Origin: an uncultured Lachnospiraceae bacterium
Lineage (GTDB): Bacteria; Bacillota; Clostridia; Lachnospirales; Lachnospiraceae
Direction of reading: 5' to 3'
Length of the DNA stretch: 14,626 bases
Assembly: GCA_948468325.1 (NCBI GenBank)
Contig: CAOKHR010000028.1
Span: 1-14,626 of the forward strand
A program made the position numbers and the translations under genes. Positions within the stretch are counted from its first letter, which is position 1; the number at the start of each line of letters is the position of its first letter. Under the pieces are notes generated by a model. It worked only from the letters and a program-made list of their open reading frames with translations. It was not told the DNA's origin and made no database searches. Positions 1 through 6,427 of the stretch are shown piece after piece.

Positions 1-557
1 GGACAATTGCCGTTTGCGGACTCGGCGGACTTGGTTCAAATATTGCCCTTTCCCTTGCCCGCGCAGGAATCGGAAAGCTGATTTTAACAGACTTTGACCG
101 GGTAGATATTTCCAATCTCCACAGGCAGCAATATAAAGCCTCCCAGATTGGAATGTATAAAACAGAAGCGCTTACCGCAAATTTGCTGGAAGTTTCGCCG
201 TATCTTTCGATTACGGCCCATACCGTCCGCATCACACCGGACAATATCTGTATGCTGCTTTCCGATGCCGACATTATCTGCGAGGCTTTTGACAAGGCTG
301 AAGAAAAAGCTATGCTGGTAAATCACATACTGGAGAAAATGCCTGAAAAATATCTGATTGCCGCTTCAGGCATGGCCGGTATCGGCCCGGCAAATCTGAT
401 TCAGACACGAAAAATTACAGAACACTTTTATCTCTGCGGAGACCAGGTCAGCAGTGTAGAGGATGGAACCGGACTGTTTTCCTCCCGTGTCATGCTGTGC
501 GCCGCACATCAGGCACATATGTCGCTTTGTCTCCTCGCAGGAATCCACGATGTATAA
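1..557 (+). CDS. thiF: ThiS adenylyltransferase ThiF, 5' end missing
   Basis: ThiF adenylates the C-terminus of the sulfur carrier ThiS so that it can be loaded with sulfur for thiazole synthesis in the cytoplasm. The gene enters from the left edge. Reading from base 3, the protein shows the nucleotide-binding loop GLGGLGS at once and then DFDRVDISNLHRQQY, the E1/MoeB/ThiF signature. The C-terminal part runs through GMAGIGPANLIQTRKI and HFYLCGD to a stop at 555-557. About 184 residues are visible. I see no paired CxxC zinc site like that of E. coli ThiF, which fits the short ThiF type of clostridia. The ATG at 153 is internal, because the signature lies upstream of it. thiG follows after 21 bases, and thiS is expected just upstream of the window. 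Confidence 0.93.
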   Translation, partial: TIAVCGLGGLGSNIALSLARAGIGKLILTDFDRVDISNLHRQQYKASQIGMYKTEALTANLLEVSPYLSITAHTVRITPDNICMLLSDADIICEAFDKAEEKAMLVNHILEKMPEKYLIAASGMAGIGPANLIQTRKITEHFYLCGDQVSSVEDGTGLFSSRVMLCAAHQAHMSLCLLAGIHDV

Positions 558-578
558 ACACAGAAAGAAGGAATTACT

Positions 579-1364
579 ATGCAGTCAAATGATACGCTAA
601 ACATCGGCGGCCACGAATTTCACTCCCGCTTTATCTTAGGCTCCGGAAAATATTCTCTGAATTTAATCGAATCGGCCGTAAAAGACGCCGGAGCTGAAAT
701 TATTACACTTGCCGTCCGCAGAGCCAACACAAAAGAACAGGAAAATATTTTAGATTATATTCCGAAGCATGTTACGCTGCTGCCGAATACCTCAGGCGCA
801 AGAAATGCCGAAGAAGCCGTAAGAATTGCAAGACTGGCCAGAGAATTGGGCTGCGGCAATTTTGTAAAAATAGAAATTATGCGCGACAGCAAATATCTGC
901 TTCCTGACAATTATGAAACGATACGGGCTACAGAAATTCTGGCAAAAGAAGGATTTGTTGTTATGCCCTATATGTATCCGGATTTAAATGCGGCAAGGGA
1001 TTTGCAAAATGCAGGAGCCGCTGCCGTTATGCCGCTTGCCTCTCCCATCGGCTCCAACAAAGGACTGGCTACACGTGAGTTTATCCAGATTTTAATTGAT
1101 GAAATTAATCTTCCGATTATCGTAGATGCCGGTATCGGCAGGCCCTCCCAGGCATGTGAAGCTATGGAAATGGGCGCCGCTGCAATTATGGCAAATACTG
1201 CTCTGGCAACGGCAGGCGACCTTCCGAACATGGCATCTGCCTTTCGTCTGGCAATTGAAGCAGGACGCAGGGCATATCTCGCCGGACTCGGCAGAGTTCT
1301 TGTCCGCGGCGCTTCTTCTTCCGACCCCTTAACCGGATTTTTGCGCGACGAAGGAGGTTTGTAA
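579..1364 (+). CDS. thiG: Thiazole synthase ThiG
   Basis: ThiG is a TIM-barrel enzyme that condenses 1-deoxy-D-xylulose 5-phosphate, dehydroglycine and ThiS-thiocarboxylate into the thiazole phosphate of thiamine. At 261 residues it has the usual length. Lys97 in NFVKIEI sits where the Schiff-base lysine of the family lies, and Asp183 in IIVDAGIG matches the conserved acid. The phosphate-binding end carries AAIMANTALATAGD, and the C-terminus has the conserved AGRRAYLAG. The ATG at 579 follows AGAAAGAAGG with suitable spacing. The stop overlaps the thiH start by one base (TAATG), which suggests translational coupling. In anaerobes with ThiH the dehydroglycine comes from tyrosine rather than from ThiO, and the next gene fits that. 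Confidence 0.96.
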   Translation: MQSNDTLNIGGHEFHSRFILGSGKYSLNLIESAVKDAGAEIITLAVRRANTKEQENILDYIPKHVTLLPNTSGARNAEEAVRIARLARELGCGNFVKIEIMRDSKYLLPDNYETIRATEILAKEGFVVMPYMYPDLNAARDLQNAGAAAVMPLASPIGSNKGLATREFIQILIDEINLPIIVDAGIGRPSQACEAMEMGAAAIMANTALATAGDLPNMASAFRLAIEAGRRAYLAGLGRVLVRGASSSDPLTGFLRDEGGL

Positions 1365-2617
1365 TGGAAAACCAGTTTTTCGTAGATTCCACACATTTAC
1401 CGCCAGAAGCCCTTTTAAGAAAACACCGGTTGGAAACGGATTCGTCTTTCCGCAAAAACCATATGGAATACCTGCCGGATATGGAACAGATTTCATCTGA
1501 CATATGCGAAAATGTAATGTCACAGATGAAATCCTATCATTATGCATCTTATACTGCTGACGACGTGAAAGCCGCACTCAGCCATAAAACCTGTTCCATA
1601 GAAGATTTAAAAGCGCTTCTTTCTCCTGCGGCAGAACCGTTTTTAGAAGAAATGGCACAAAAAGCACGTGCAGAAACAGGCAGACATTTCGGCAATACGG
1701 TCTATCTGTTCACACCTTTATATATTGCAAATTACTGTGAAAATTACTGTGTATACTGCGGTTTTAACTGTTACAACCATATCAGCCGCATGAAGCTTAG
1801 CATGGAAGAAATGGAACATGAAATGAAAATCATCTCCGAAAGCGGTATGGAGGAAATCCTGCTTCTTACCGGAGAAAGCCGCGCCCAAAGTGATGTAAGC
1901 TACATTGGAGAAGCCTGCAAACTGGCCAGCCGTTATTTTAAAATGACAGGTCTTGAAATTTATCCGCTCAATACAGACGAATACCGCTATCTTCACGAAT
2001 GCGGCGCCGATTATGTAACGGTATTTCAGGAAACTTATGACACGGACAAATACGAACAGCTCCATCTTTCCGGCCACAAACGTGTATGGCCCTACCGGTT
2101 CGATGCGCAGGAACGCGCCCTTATGGGCGGCATGCGGGGCGCTGCCTGTTCGGCGCTGCTTGGACTTTCCGATTTCAGAAAAGACGCGCTTGCCAGCGCA
2201 CTTCACGTTTACTATCTGCAGAGAAAATATCCGCAGGCGGAAATGTCCTTATCCTGTCCAAGGCTGCGTCCCATTATCAACAATGATAAAATCTCTCCTC
2301 TGGACGTAGGAGAAAAGCAGCTTTGCCAGATTCTCTGCGCCTACCGTATTTTCCTGCCATTTGCAGGCATTACCGTATCTTCACGCGAAAGCGGGCAATT
2401 CCGGAACGGCATCGTAAAAATTGCAGCCACAAAAATTTCCGCCGGAGTTTCTACAGGAATCGGCGATCATGAAAGCAAATATACCGGAAAGGAGACAGCC
2501 GGACGGCAGGGCGATGAACAGTTTGAAATCAACGACGACCGGAGCTTTGAACAGATGTATCAGGATATTACTGCGGAAGGCCTGCAGCCGGTTTTAAATG
2601 ATTATCTTTATGTCTGA
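1364..2617 (+). CDS. thiH: Radical SAM tyrosine lyase ThiH (2-iminoacetate synthase)
   Basis: ThiH uses a [4Fe-4S] cluster and S-adenosylmethionine to cleave tyrosine into p-cresol and dehydroglycine, the glycine-derived unit used by ThiG. The 417-residue protein has the radical SAM motif CENYCVYC, with Cys125, Cys129 and Cys132. Family blocks FGNTVYLFTPLY, LLLTGE, FQETYD, GLSDFRKD and RESGQFR lie in the expected order, and the C-terminus has EGLQPVLNDY. AAGGAGG at 1351-1357 supports the ATG at 1364. The N-terminus is roughly 40 residues longer than in E. coli ThiH. Met34 (base 1463) would give a start nearer the family core but has no ribosome binding site. The enzyme is oxygen-sensitive, which fits an anaerobe. 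The 3' end overlaps the next gene. Confidence 0.95.
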   Translation: MENQFFVDSTHLPPEALLRKHRLETDSSFRKNHMEYLPDMEQISSDICENVMSQMKSYHYASYTADDVKAALSHKTCSIEDLKALLSPAAEPFLEEMAQKARAETGRHFGNTVYLFTPLYIANYCENYCVYCGFNCYNHISRMKLSMEEMEHEMKIISESGMEEILLLTGESRAQSDVSYIGEACKLASRYFKMTGLEIYPLNTDEYRYLHECGADYVTVFQETYDTDKYEQLHLSGHKRVWPYRFDAQERALMGGMRGAACSALLGLSDFRKDALASALHVYYLQRKYPQAEMSLSCPRLRPIINNDKISPLDVGEKQLCQILCAYRIFLPFAGITVSSRESGQFRNGIVKIAATKISAGVSTGIGDHESKYTGKETAGRQGDEQFEINDDRSFEQMYQDITAEGLQPVLNDYLYV

Positions 2618-3227
2618 TGTTTTATGTGTTACAAACCGCAGCCTCTGCAGGGGAGATTTTCTCGACCGCATTGAACAAATTGCCGTCTCGCATCCAAAAG
2701 GCATTCTGCTGCGGGAAAAAGATTTATCTCAGGCCGAATATACCCGCCTTGCAAAAAAAGTACTTGCAATCTGCCGGACTTATCAGGTACCATGTATTCT
2801 TCACAGTTTCACCGAAACTGCCATAAAACTGCATGCAGACGCCATCCATCTTCCGCTTCCGCTTCTGCGGCAGATGCCCAGGGAACAGAAACGTTTCTTT
2901 CGTATCATCGGTGCATCCTGCCATTCCTTAAAAGATGCAAAAGAAGCAGAAGCTCTTGGCTGCACCTACATCACTGCCGGACATATTTTTGCTACCGGCT
3001 GCAAAAAAGATCTCCCGCCGCGGGGACTGGATTTCTTAAGAACCATCTGTAAAGAAACTGCTGTTCCCGTCTACGCTATCGGCGGAATTGACAGTCAGAA
3101 AGCATCCCTCATCCGAGGCGCCGGAGCCTGCGGCATGTGTGTCATGAGCGGTATCATGCAGTGCGACGACGCTGCTTCTTATTTAAAAAACTTCGAGAAA
3201 GCAGGTGAAAATTGTGCAGTTTCATAA
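2610..3227 (+). CDS. tenI: TenI-like protein (probable thiazole tautomerase), ThiE paralogue
   Basis: This protein has the ThiE/TenI TIM-barrel fold, but its motifs fit TenI better than ThiE. The stretch GHIFATGCKKDLPPRG closely resembles the TenI signature of Bacillus subtilis (GHVFETDCKKGL). It includes the histidine that in TenI catalyses aromatisation of the ThiG product to the final thiazole carboxylate. ThiE's NDN pyrophosphate region is replaced by HSFTETAIKLHADAIHLP. LLREKDL near the N-terminus and AIGGI near the C-terminus are family-typical. The start is uncertain. ATG 2610 overlaps thiH by 8 bases, ATG 2598 by 20, and neither has a strong ribosome binding site, so coupled translation is likely. 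The true thiE follows and overlaps it. A weak ThiE-type synthase activity cannot be excluded. Confidence 0.82.
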   Translation: MSDVLCVTNRSLCRGDFLDRIEQIAVSHPKGILLREKDLSQAEYTRLAKKVLAICRTYQVPCILHSFTETAIKLHADAIHLPLPLLRQMPREQKRFFRIIGASCHSLKDAKEAEALGCTYITAGHIFATGCKKDLPPRGLDFLRTICKETAVPVYAIGGIDSQKASLIRGAGACGMCVMSGIMQCDDAASYLKNFEKAGENCAVS

Positions 3228-3852
3228 AGAACACTTACTTCTATATGCAATTACAGACCGTGCATGGACGGACAGAAAAAGTTTCATGCAGCAGGCAGAA
3301 GAAGCCTTAATAGGCGGTATTACCATGCTCCAGCTCCGTGAAAAAAATCTGGACGAGGAATCTTTTACAGAAGAAGCCGTGCAAATAAAAAAACTCTGCC
3401 ACAAATACAACGTTCCCCTCATCATTAACGACAATGTCAAAGTTGCCTTACAAAGCGAAGCTGACGGCGTACACGTAGGAGCTTTGGATACTCCCGTCCG
3501 GCAGATCCGCCAGGCGGCAGGGGAAAATTTTATCATCGGAGCAACTGCAAAAACGATAGAACAGGCCAAAAAAGCAGAGGCCGACGGCGCCGATTATCTT
3601 GGTGTCGGCGCTGTATTTTCATCTCCCACGAAGCAAAATGCCATTCGCATTACAAAAGACAAACTCCGCGAAATCTGTGCTTCCGTCTCTATTCCTGCTG
3701 TTGCCATCGGCGGTATCGGGCTTTCGAATGTTTCCGAACTCGCGGGCGGCGGCATGTGCGGCATTGCAGTTGTATCTGCTGTCTTCGGCGCGGATGATAT
3801 TACAGCTTCTACAATGAAATTAAAAGAAAAAGTAAACTTACTAATCTCATAA
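3214..3852 (+). CDS. thiE: Thiamine phosphate synthase ThiE
   Basis: ThiE joins HMP diphosphate and thiazole phosphate to give thiamine phosphate. Family motifs appear in order: LYAITDRAW, MLQLREKN, the diphosphate and Mg site IINDNVKVAL, DGVHVG, IGATAKT, DYLGVGAVFSSPTKQNA and AVAIGGI. All substrate-binding blocks look intact, so this is the working ThiE beside the TenI-like gene. Two GTG starts are possible. GTG 3214 has AGGTGA about six bases upstream and is preferred. GTG 3205 would add three residues. The gene overlaps the TenI gene by 14 bases. Its TAA (3850-3852) abuts the thiD ribosome binding site. The protein is 212 residues from GTG 3214, the usual family length. Confidence 0.94.
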   Translation: MQFHKEHLLLYAITDRAWTDRKSFMQQAEEALIGGITMLQLREKNLDEESFTEEAVQIKKLCHKYNVPLIINDNVKVALQSEADGVHVGALDTPVRQIRQAAGENFIIGATAKTIEQAKKAEADGADYLGVGAVFSSPTKQNAIRITKDKLREICASVSIPAVAIGGIGLSNVSELAGGGMCGIAVVSAVFGADDITASTMKLKEKVNLLIS

Positions 3853-3866
3853 AAAGGAGAAAACCA

Positions 3867-4640
3867 TTGAAAACAGTTCTTTCAATCGCCGGCAGTGATT
3901 CCAGCGGCGGCGCCGGAATCCAGGCGGACATCAAAACAATGACTGTGCACGGCGTATACGCAATGACTGCAATTACTGCACTGACCGCCCAAAATACAAC
4001 CGGAGTTTTTGCCATTTCAGAAGTATCTCCGGAGTTTTTAAAACAACAGATAGATGCCGTATTTGAAGACATCTTTCCGGATGCCGTAAAAATCGGCATG
4101 GTCTCTTCTAAGAAGCTCATCCAAACCATTGCCGAAAGGCTCACATTATACAAAGCCAAAAACATCGTCGTCGATCCCGTCATGGTTTCCACCAGCGGTT
4201 CCAAACTAATAAACGACGACAGCATCAGCGCCTTAAAGCAGTATCTTTTGCCGATTGCAGACATTTTAACGCCGAATATACCGGAAGCTGAAGTCCTCTC
4301 CGGCCTGCCTGTCCATAACAAATCCGATATGGAAGCCGCCGCCGGACTTATCAGTAAAACTTACGGCTGCGCCGTCTTATGCAAAGGCGGCCACAATCCG
4401 GACAATGCAAATGACCTGTTATATCTAAACAAAACAGCGCACTGGCTCTGCAGCCAACGAATTGACAATCCAAATACACACGGAACCGGATGCACATTAT
4501 CAAGCGCAATTGCATCCAACCTCGCAAAAGGCCACCCCCTGCCGGAAGCAGTAAAAGCAAGCAAAGACTACATCCTGCGCGCATTAAAGTCCGGCCTTAA
4601 TCTAGGAAAGGGAAGCGGGCCGTTGAATCATATGGTTTAA
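3867..4640 (+). CDS. thiD: HMP / HMP-phosphate kinase ThiD
   Basis: ThiD phosphorylates hydroxymethylpyrimidine and its monophosphate to the diphosphate used by ThiE. The 257-residue protein starts with the ribokinase-family AGSDSSGGAGIQADIKT and has VVDPVMVSTSG and LTPNIPEAEVLSG in the middle. The anion-hole and catalytic motif NTHGTGCTLSSAIA is at residues 203-216, with Cys209. The start is a TTG at 3867 placed after AAAAAGGAGA. No upstream ATG fits, and the family N-terminus begins exactly here. The gene is 14 bases after thiE and is the last one before the repeat-filled gap. The stop at 4638-4640 lies only 8 bases before a long inverted repeat, so mRNA 3' of thiD can fold strongly. Confidence 0.95.
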   Translation: MKTVLSIAGSDSSGGAGIQADIKTMTVHGVYAMTAITALTAQNTTGVFAISEVSPEFLKQQIDAVFEDIFPDAVKIGMVSSKKLIQTIAERLTLYKAKNIVVDPVMVSTSGSKLINDDSISALKQYLLPIADILTPNIPEAEVLSGLPVHNKSDMEAAAGLISKTYGCAVLCKGGHNPDNANDLLYLNKTAHWLCSQRIDNPNTHGTGCTLSSAIASNLAKGHPLPEAVKASKDYILRALKSGLNLGKGSGPLNHMV

Positions 4641-4648
4641 TGAGGGAC

Positions 4649-4787
4649 GCTGTGCGGCAGGGATAGCTTACCGCAGGGCACGCTCGCGCTAATTGCTGCT
4701 CGCAGCGGTACGTAAGCTGCGAAAATACCGCAGCTAAGTACCGGCGGCAGCAAAAAGCCCTGCTGCAAGCTATCCCTGCCGCACAGC
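4649..4787. repeat. Palindromic element copy 1
   Basis: The outer arms 4649-4669 and 4767-4787 are perfect 21-base reverse complements, starting GCTGTGCGGC and ending GCCGCACAGC. Pairing continues inward to 4679 and 4757, giving 31-base arms with two mismatches. Inside is a second, imperfect hairpin with arms GGTACGTAAGCTGCG and CCGCAGCTAAGTACC around AAAATA. Bases 4700-4748 occur again, exactly reverse-complemented, at 4972-5020 in copy 2. Such an element could act as an mRNA stabiliser, an attenuator or a small non-autonomous mobile repeat. The sequence shows structure and repetition only. Confidence 0.85.
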
Positions 4788-4845
4788 TGTACATCGAAAA
4801 CCGGATATGTTCAAGCGGCCATCGAAAAATATCGTTTTGTGTACA
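4788..4845. repeat. Imperfect inverted repeat next to copy 1
   Basis: TGTACA at 4788-4793 followed by GAAAAC and ATAT (to 4808) is mirrored by ATATCGTTTTGTGTACA at 4829-4845. The TGTACA ends are perfect, the A/T blocks match, and small indels lie between them. It begins at the first base after the copy 1 arm. It may be a piece of an older repeat or a local hairpin. Confidence 0.45.
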
Positions 4846-4931
4846 ACGTATATTATCACCATTCCGTGAAAAACAACGCAAACGAACCAACGAATAAAAT
4901 CAGCTTTTACAATTTACGGCTTCGAAATCCA

Positions 4932-5071
4932 GTTGAACAAAATATACAATTGAGACGCAGGGCCTTTTGGCGCCGCCGGTACTTAGCTGCGGTATTTTCG
5001 CAGCTTACGTACCGCTGCGAGCGCCAATGAGCGGAAGCGCGCCCAGCGGCCAATTGCATATTTTGCTCAAC
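4932..5071. repeat. Palindromic element copy 2, inverted relative to copy 1
   Basis: Arms 4932-4952 and 5051-5071 (GTTGAACAAA... and ...TTTGCTCAAC) are reverse complements over 21 bases with two differences, both of which allow G-U pairing in RNA. Pairing extends weakly outward. The inner core holds TTGGCGC (4967-4973) paired with GCGCCAA (5021-5027) and a nested hairpin. Bases 4972-5020 are the exact reverse complement of 4700-4748, and similarity between the copies continues for about 95 bases. The outer arms do not resemble those of copy 1 beyond roughly 8 of 21 positions. Confidence 0.85.
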
Positions 5072-5110
5072 GGACGTTTTAAACCCACCAAAATTTGAAA
5101 GGAGACTTTT

Positions 5111-6424
5111 ATGAGAACCTACAAAACACAAATGGAAGCTGCCAAACTGGGAATCCTTACACCGGAAATGGAGCTTGTCGCAAAAAAGGAATTTATGGAA
5201 CCCGAAAAACTTAAAGCTCTGGTAGCGGAGGGAATCGTAGCAATCCCCTGCAATATAAACCACAAAGCAATTTCTGCCGAAGGAATCGGTACGGGCCTTA
5301 GGACGAAAATCAATGTAAATCTGGGAATTTCCGGCGACTGTAAAAATTATGACGTTGAAATGCAGAAAGTTGATCTTTCTCTGAAACTCGGTGCGGAATC
5401 TATTATGGATTTGAGTAATTACGGAAAAACAAATACGTTTCGGAAAGAACTGATTGCAAAATCAACGGCTATGATCGGAACCGTTCCCATGTATGATGCC
5501 ATCGGTTATCTGGAAAAGGATCTGATGGAAATTACAGCGCAGGATTTCCTGCGTGTGATACGCGCCCATGCTGTAGAGGGCGTCGATTTTATGACAATTC
5601 ATGCCGGCATCAACCGAAGGACGGTAGAAGCTTTCATGCGGGATAAGCGTAAAATGAATATTGTATCCAGAGGAGGATCGCTTTTATTTGCCTGGATGCA
5701 GATGACAGGAAACGAAAATCCTTTCTATGAATTTTATGATGACGTACTGGATATTCTGGCAGAATACGATGTAACAATCAGTCTTGGCGATGCGCTTCGT
5801 CCGGGCTGCATTGATGACAGTACCGACGCAGGCCAGATCAGCGAACTGATTGAACTTGGAAACCTGACGAAACGTGCCTGGGAAAAAAATGTACAGGTTA
5901 TGGTGGAAGGACCGGGACATATGGCAATGAATGAAATCGAAGCTAATATGAAACTGCAGAAACGTCTCTGCCACAATGCGCCGTTTTATGTATTGGGCCC
6001 TCTTGTTACTGACATTGCTCCGGGATATGACCACATTACATCTGCAATCGGCGGCGCAATTGCCGCAGCAAGCGGTGCTGATTTTCTCTGTTATGTAACG
6101 CCGGCGGAACATCTGCGGCTTCCGGATTTAAATGATGTCAAAGAGGGAATTATTGCAAGTCAGATTGCCGCTCATGCTGCCGATATTGCAAAAGGCGTTC
6201 CCCATGCAAGAGAACGGGACAACGCCATGTCAGATGCCCGCCACAAAGTGGACTGGGATGCTATGTTTGATCTTGCCCTTGATGCGGATAAAGCAAGAAA
6301 ATATTTTGAAAGTGCTCCGCCTTCTGACAAACATACCTGCTCTATGTGCGGTAAAATGTGTGCCGTACGGACTACCAATATGATTTTAGACGGTAAAAAT
6401 GTAGAATTTTGTCCGCAAAAATAA
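5111..6424 (+). CDS. thiC: Phosphomethylpyrimidine synthase ThiC
   Basis: ThiC is a non-canonical radical SAM enzyme that rearranges aminoimidazole ribotide into HMP phosphate. The 437-residue form lacks the long N-terminal domain of proteobacterial and plant ThiC, as in other clostridia. Recognisable blocks are TIHAGINRR, SRGGSLLFAWM, TISLGDALRPGCIDDSTDAGQ, VEGPGH, LGPLVTDIAPGYDHITSAIGG, YVTPAEHLRLP and GVPHARERD. The C-terminal cluster motif is CSMCGKMC (Cys410, 413, 417), with spacing CX2CX3C rather than the E. coli CX2CX4C. I believe this is usual in the short clade but did not check it. The ATG at 5111 follows AAAGGAGA. It lies downstream of the repeats and 3 bases from a convergent gene. 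Confidence 0.97.
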   Translation: MRTYKTQMEAAKLGILTPEMELVAKKEFMEPEKLKALVAEGIVAIPCNINHKAISAEGIGTGLRTKINVNLGISGDCKNYDVEMQKVDLSLKLGAESIMDLSNYGKTNTFRKELIAKSTAMIGTVPMYDAIGYLEKDLMEITAQDFLRVIRAHAVEGVDFMTIHAGINRRTVEAFMRDKRKMNIVSRGGSLLFAWMQMTGNENPFYEFYDDVLDILAEYDVTISLGDALRPGCIDDSTDAGQISELIELGNLTKRAWEKNVQVMVEGPGHMAMNEIEANMKLQKRLCHNAPFYVLGPLVTDIAPGYDHITSAIGGAIAAASGADFLCYVTPAEHLRLPDLNDVKEGIIASQIAAHAADIAKGVPHARERDNAMSDARHKVDWDAMFDLALDADKARKYFESAPPSDKHTCSMCGKMCAVRTTNMILDGKNVEFCPQK

Positions 6425-6427
6425 CGG

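Larger units (their letters stand above)
4641..5110 (+). other. thiD-thiC gap filled with nested inverted repeats
   Basis: This 470-base gap within the thiamine cluster has no convincing gene. It holds two palindromic elements (4649-4787 and 4932-5071), a further imperfect inverted repeat directly after the first (4788-4845), and about 85 bases of AT-rich sequence between the last repeat and the second element. GGAG at 5101-5104 is the thiC ribosome binding site. I searched for the conserved TPP riboswitch blocks (CTGAGA, the ACCC/GGGT helix and CTGATC) and found none. No good promoter pair is evident, so thiC is probably transcribed through the repeats. Confidence 0.7.

Noticed and set aside
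968..1396. 142-residue - strand ORF over thiG
   Set aside because: It is a shadow of thiG; the + strand frame has full ThiG motifs and a ribosome binding site.
4839..5030. 63-residue + strand ORF in the thiD-thiC gap
   Set aside because: It runs through the palindromic element, has no ribosome binding site, and its end is repeat sequence.
4649..5071. CRISPR array
   Set aside because: There are only two copies, in opposite orientation and palindromic, with no regular spacers or cas genes.
4641..5110. TPP riboswitch before thiC
   Set aside because: None of the conserved THI-box blocks (CTGAGA, ACCC...TGAACCTGAT, GGGAA) are present; the structure here is long inverted repeats.
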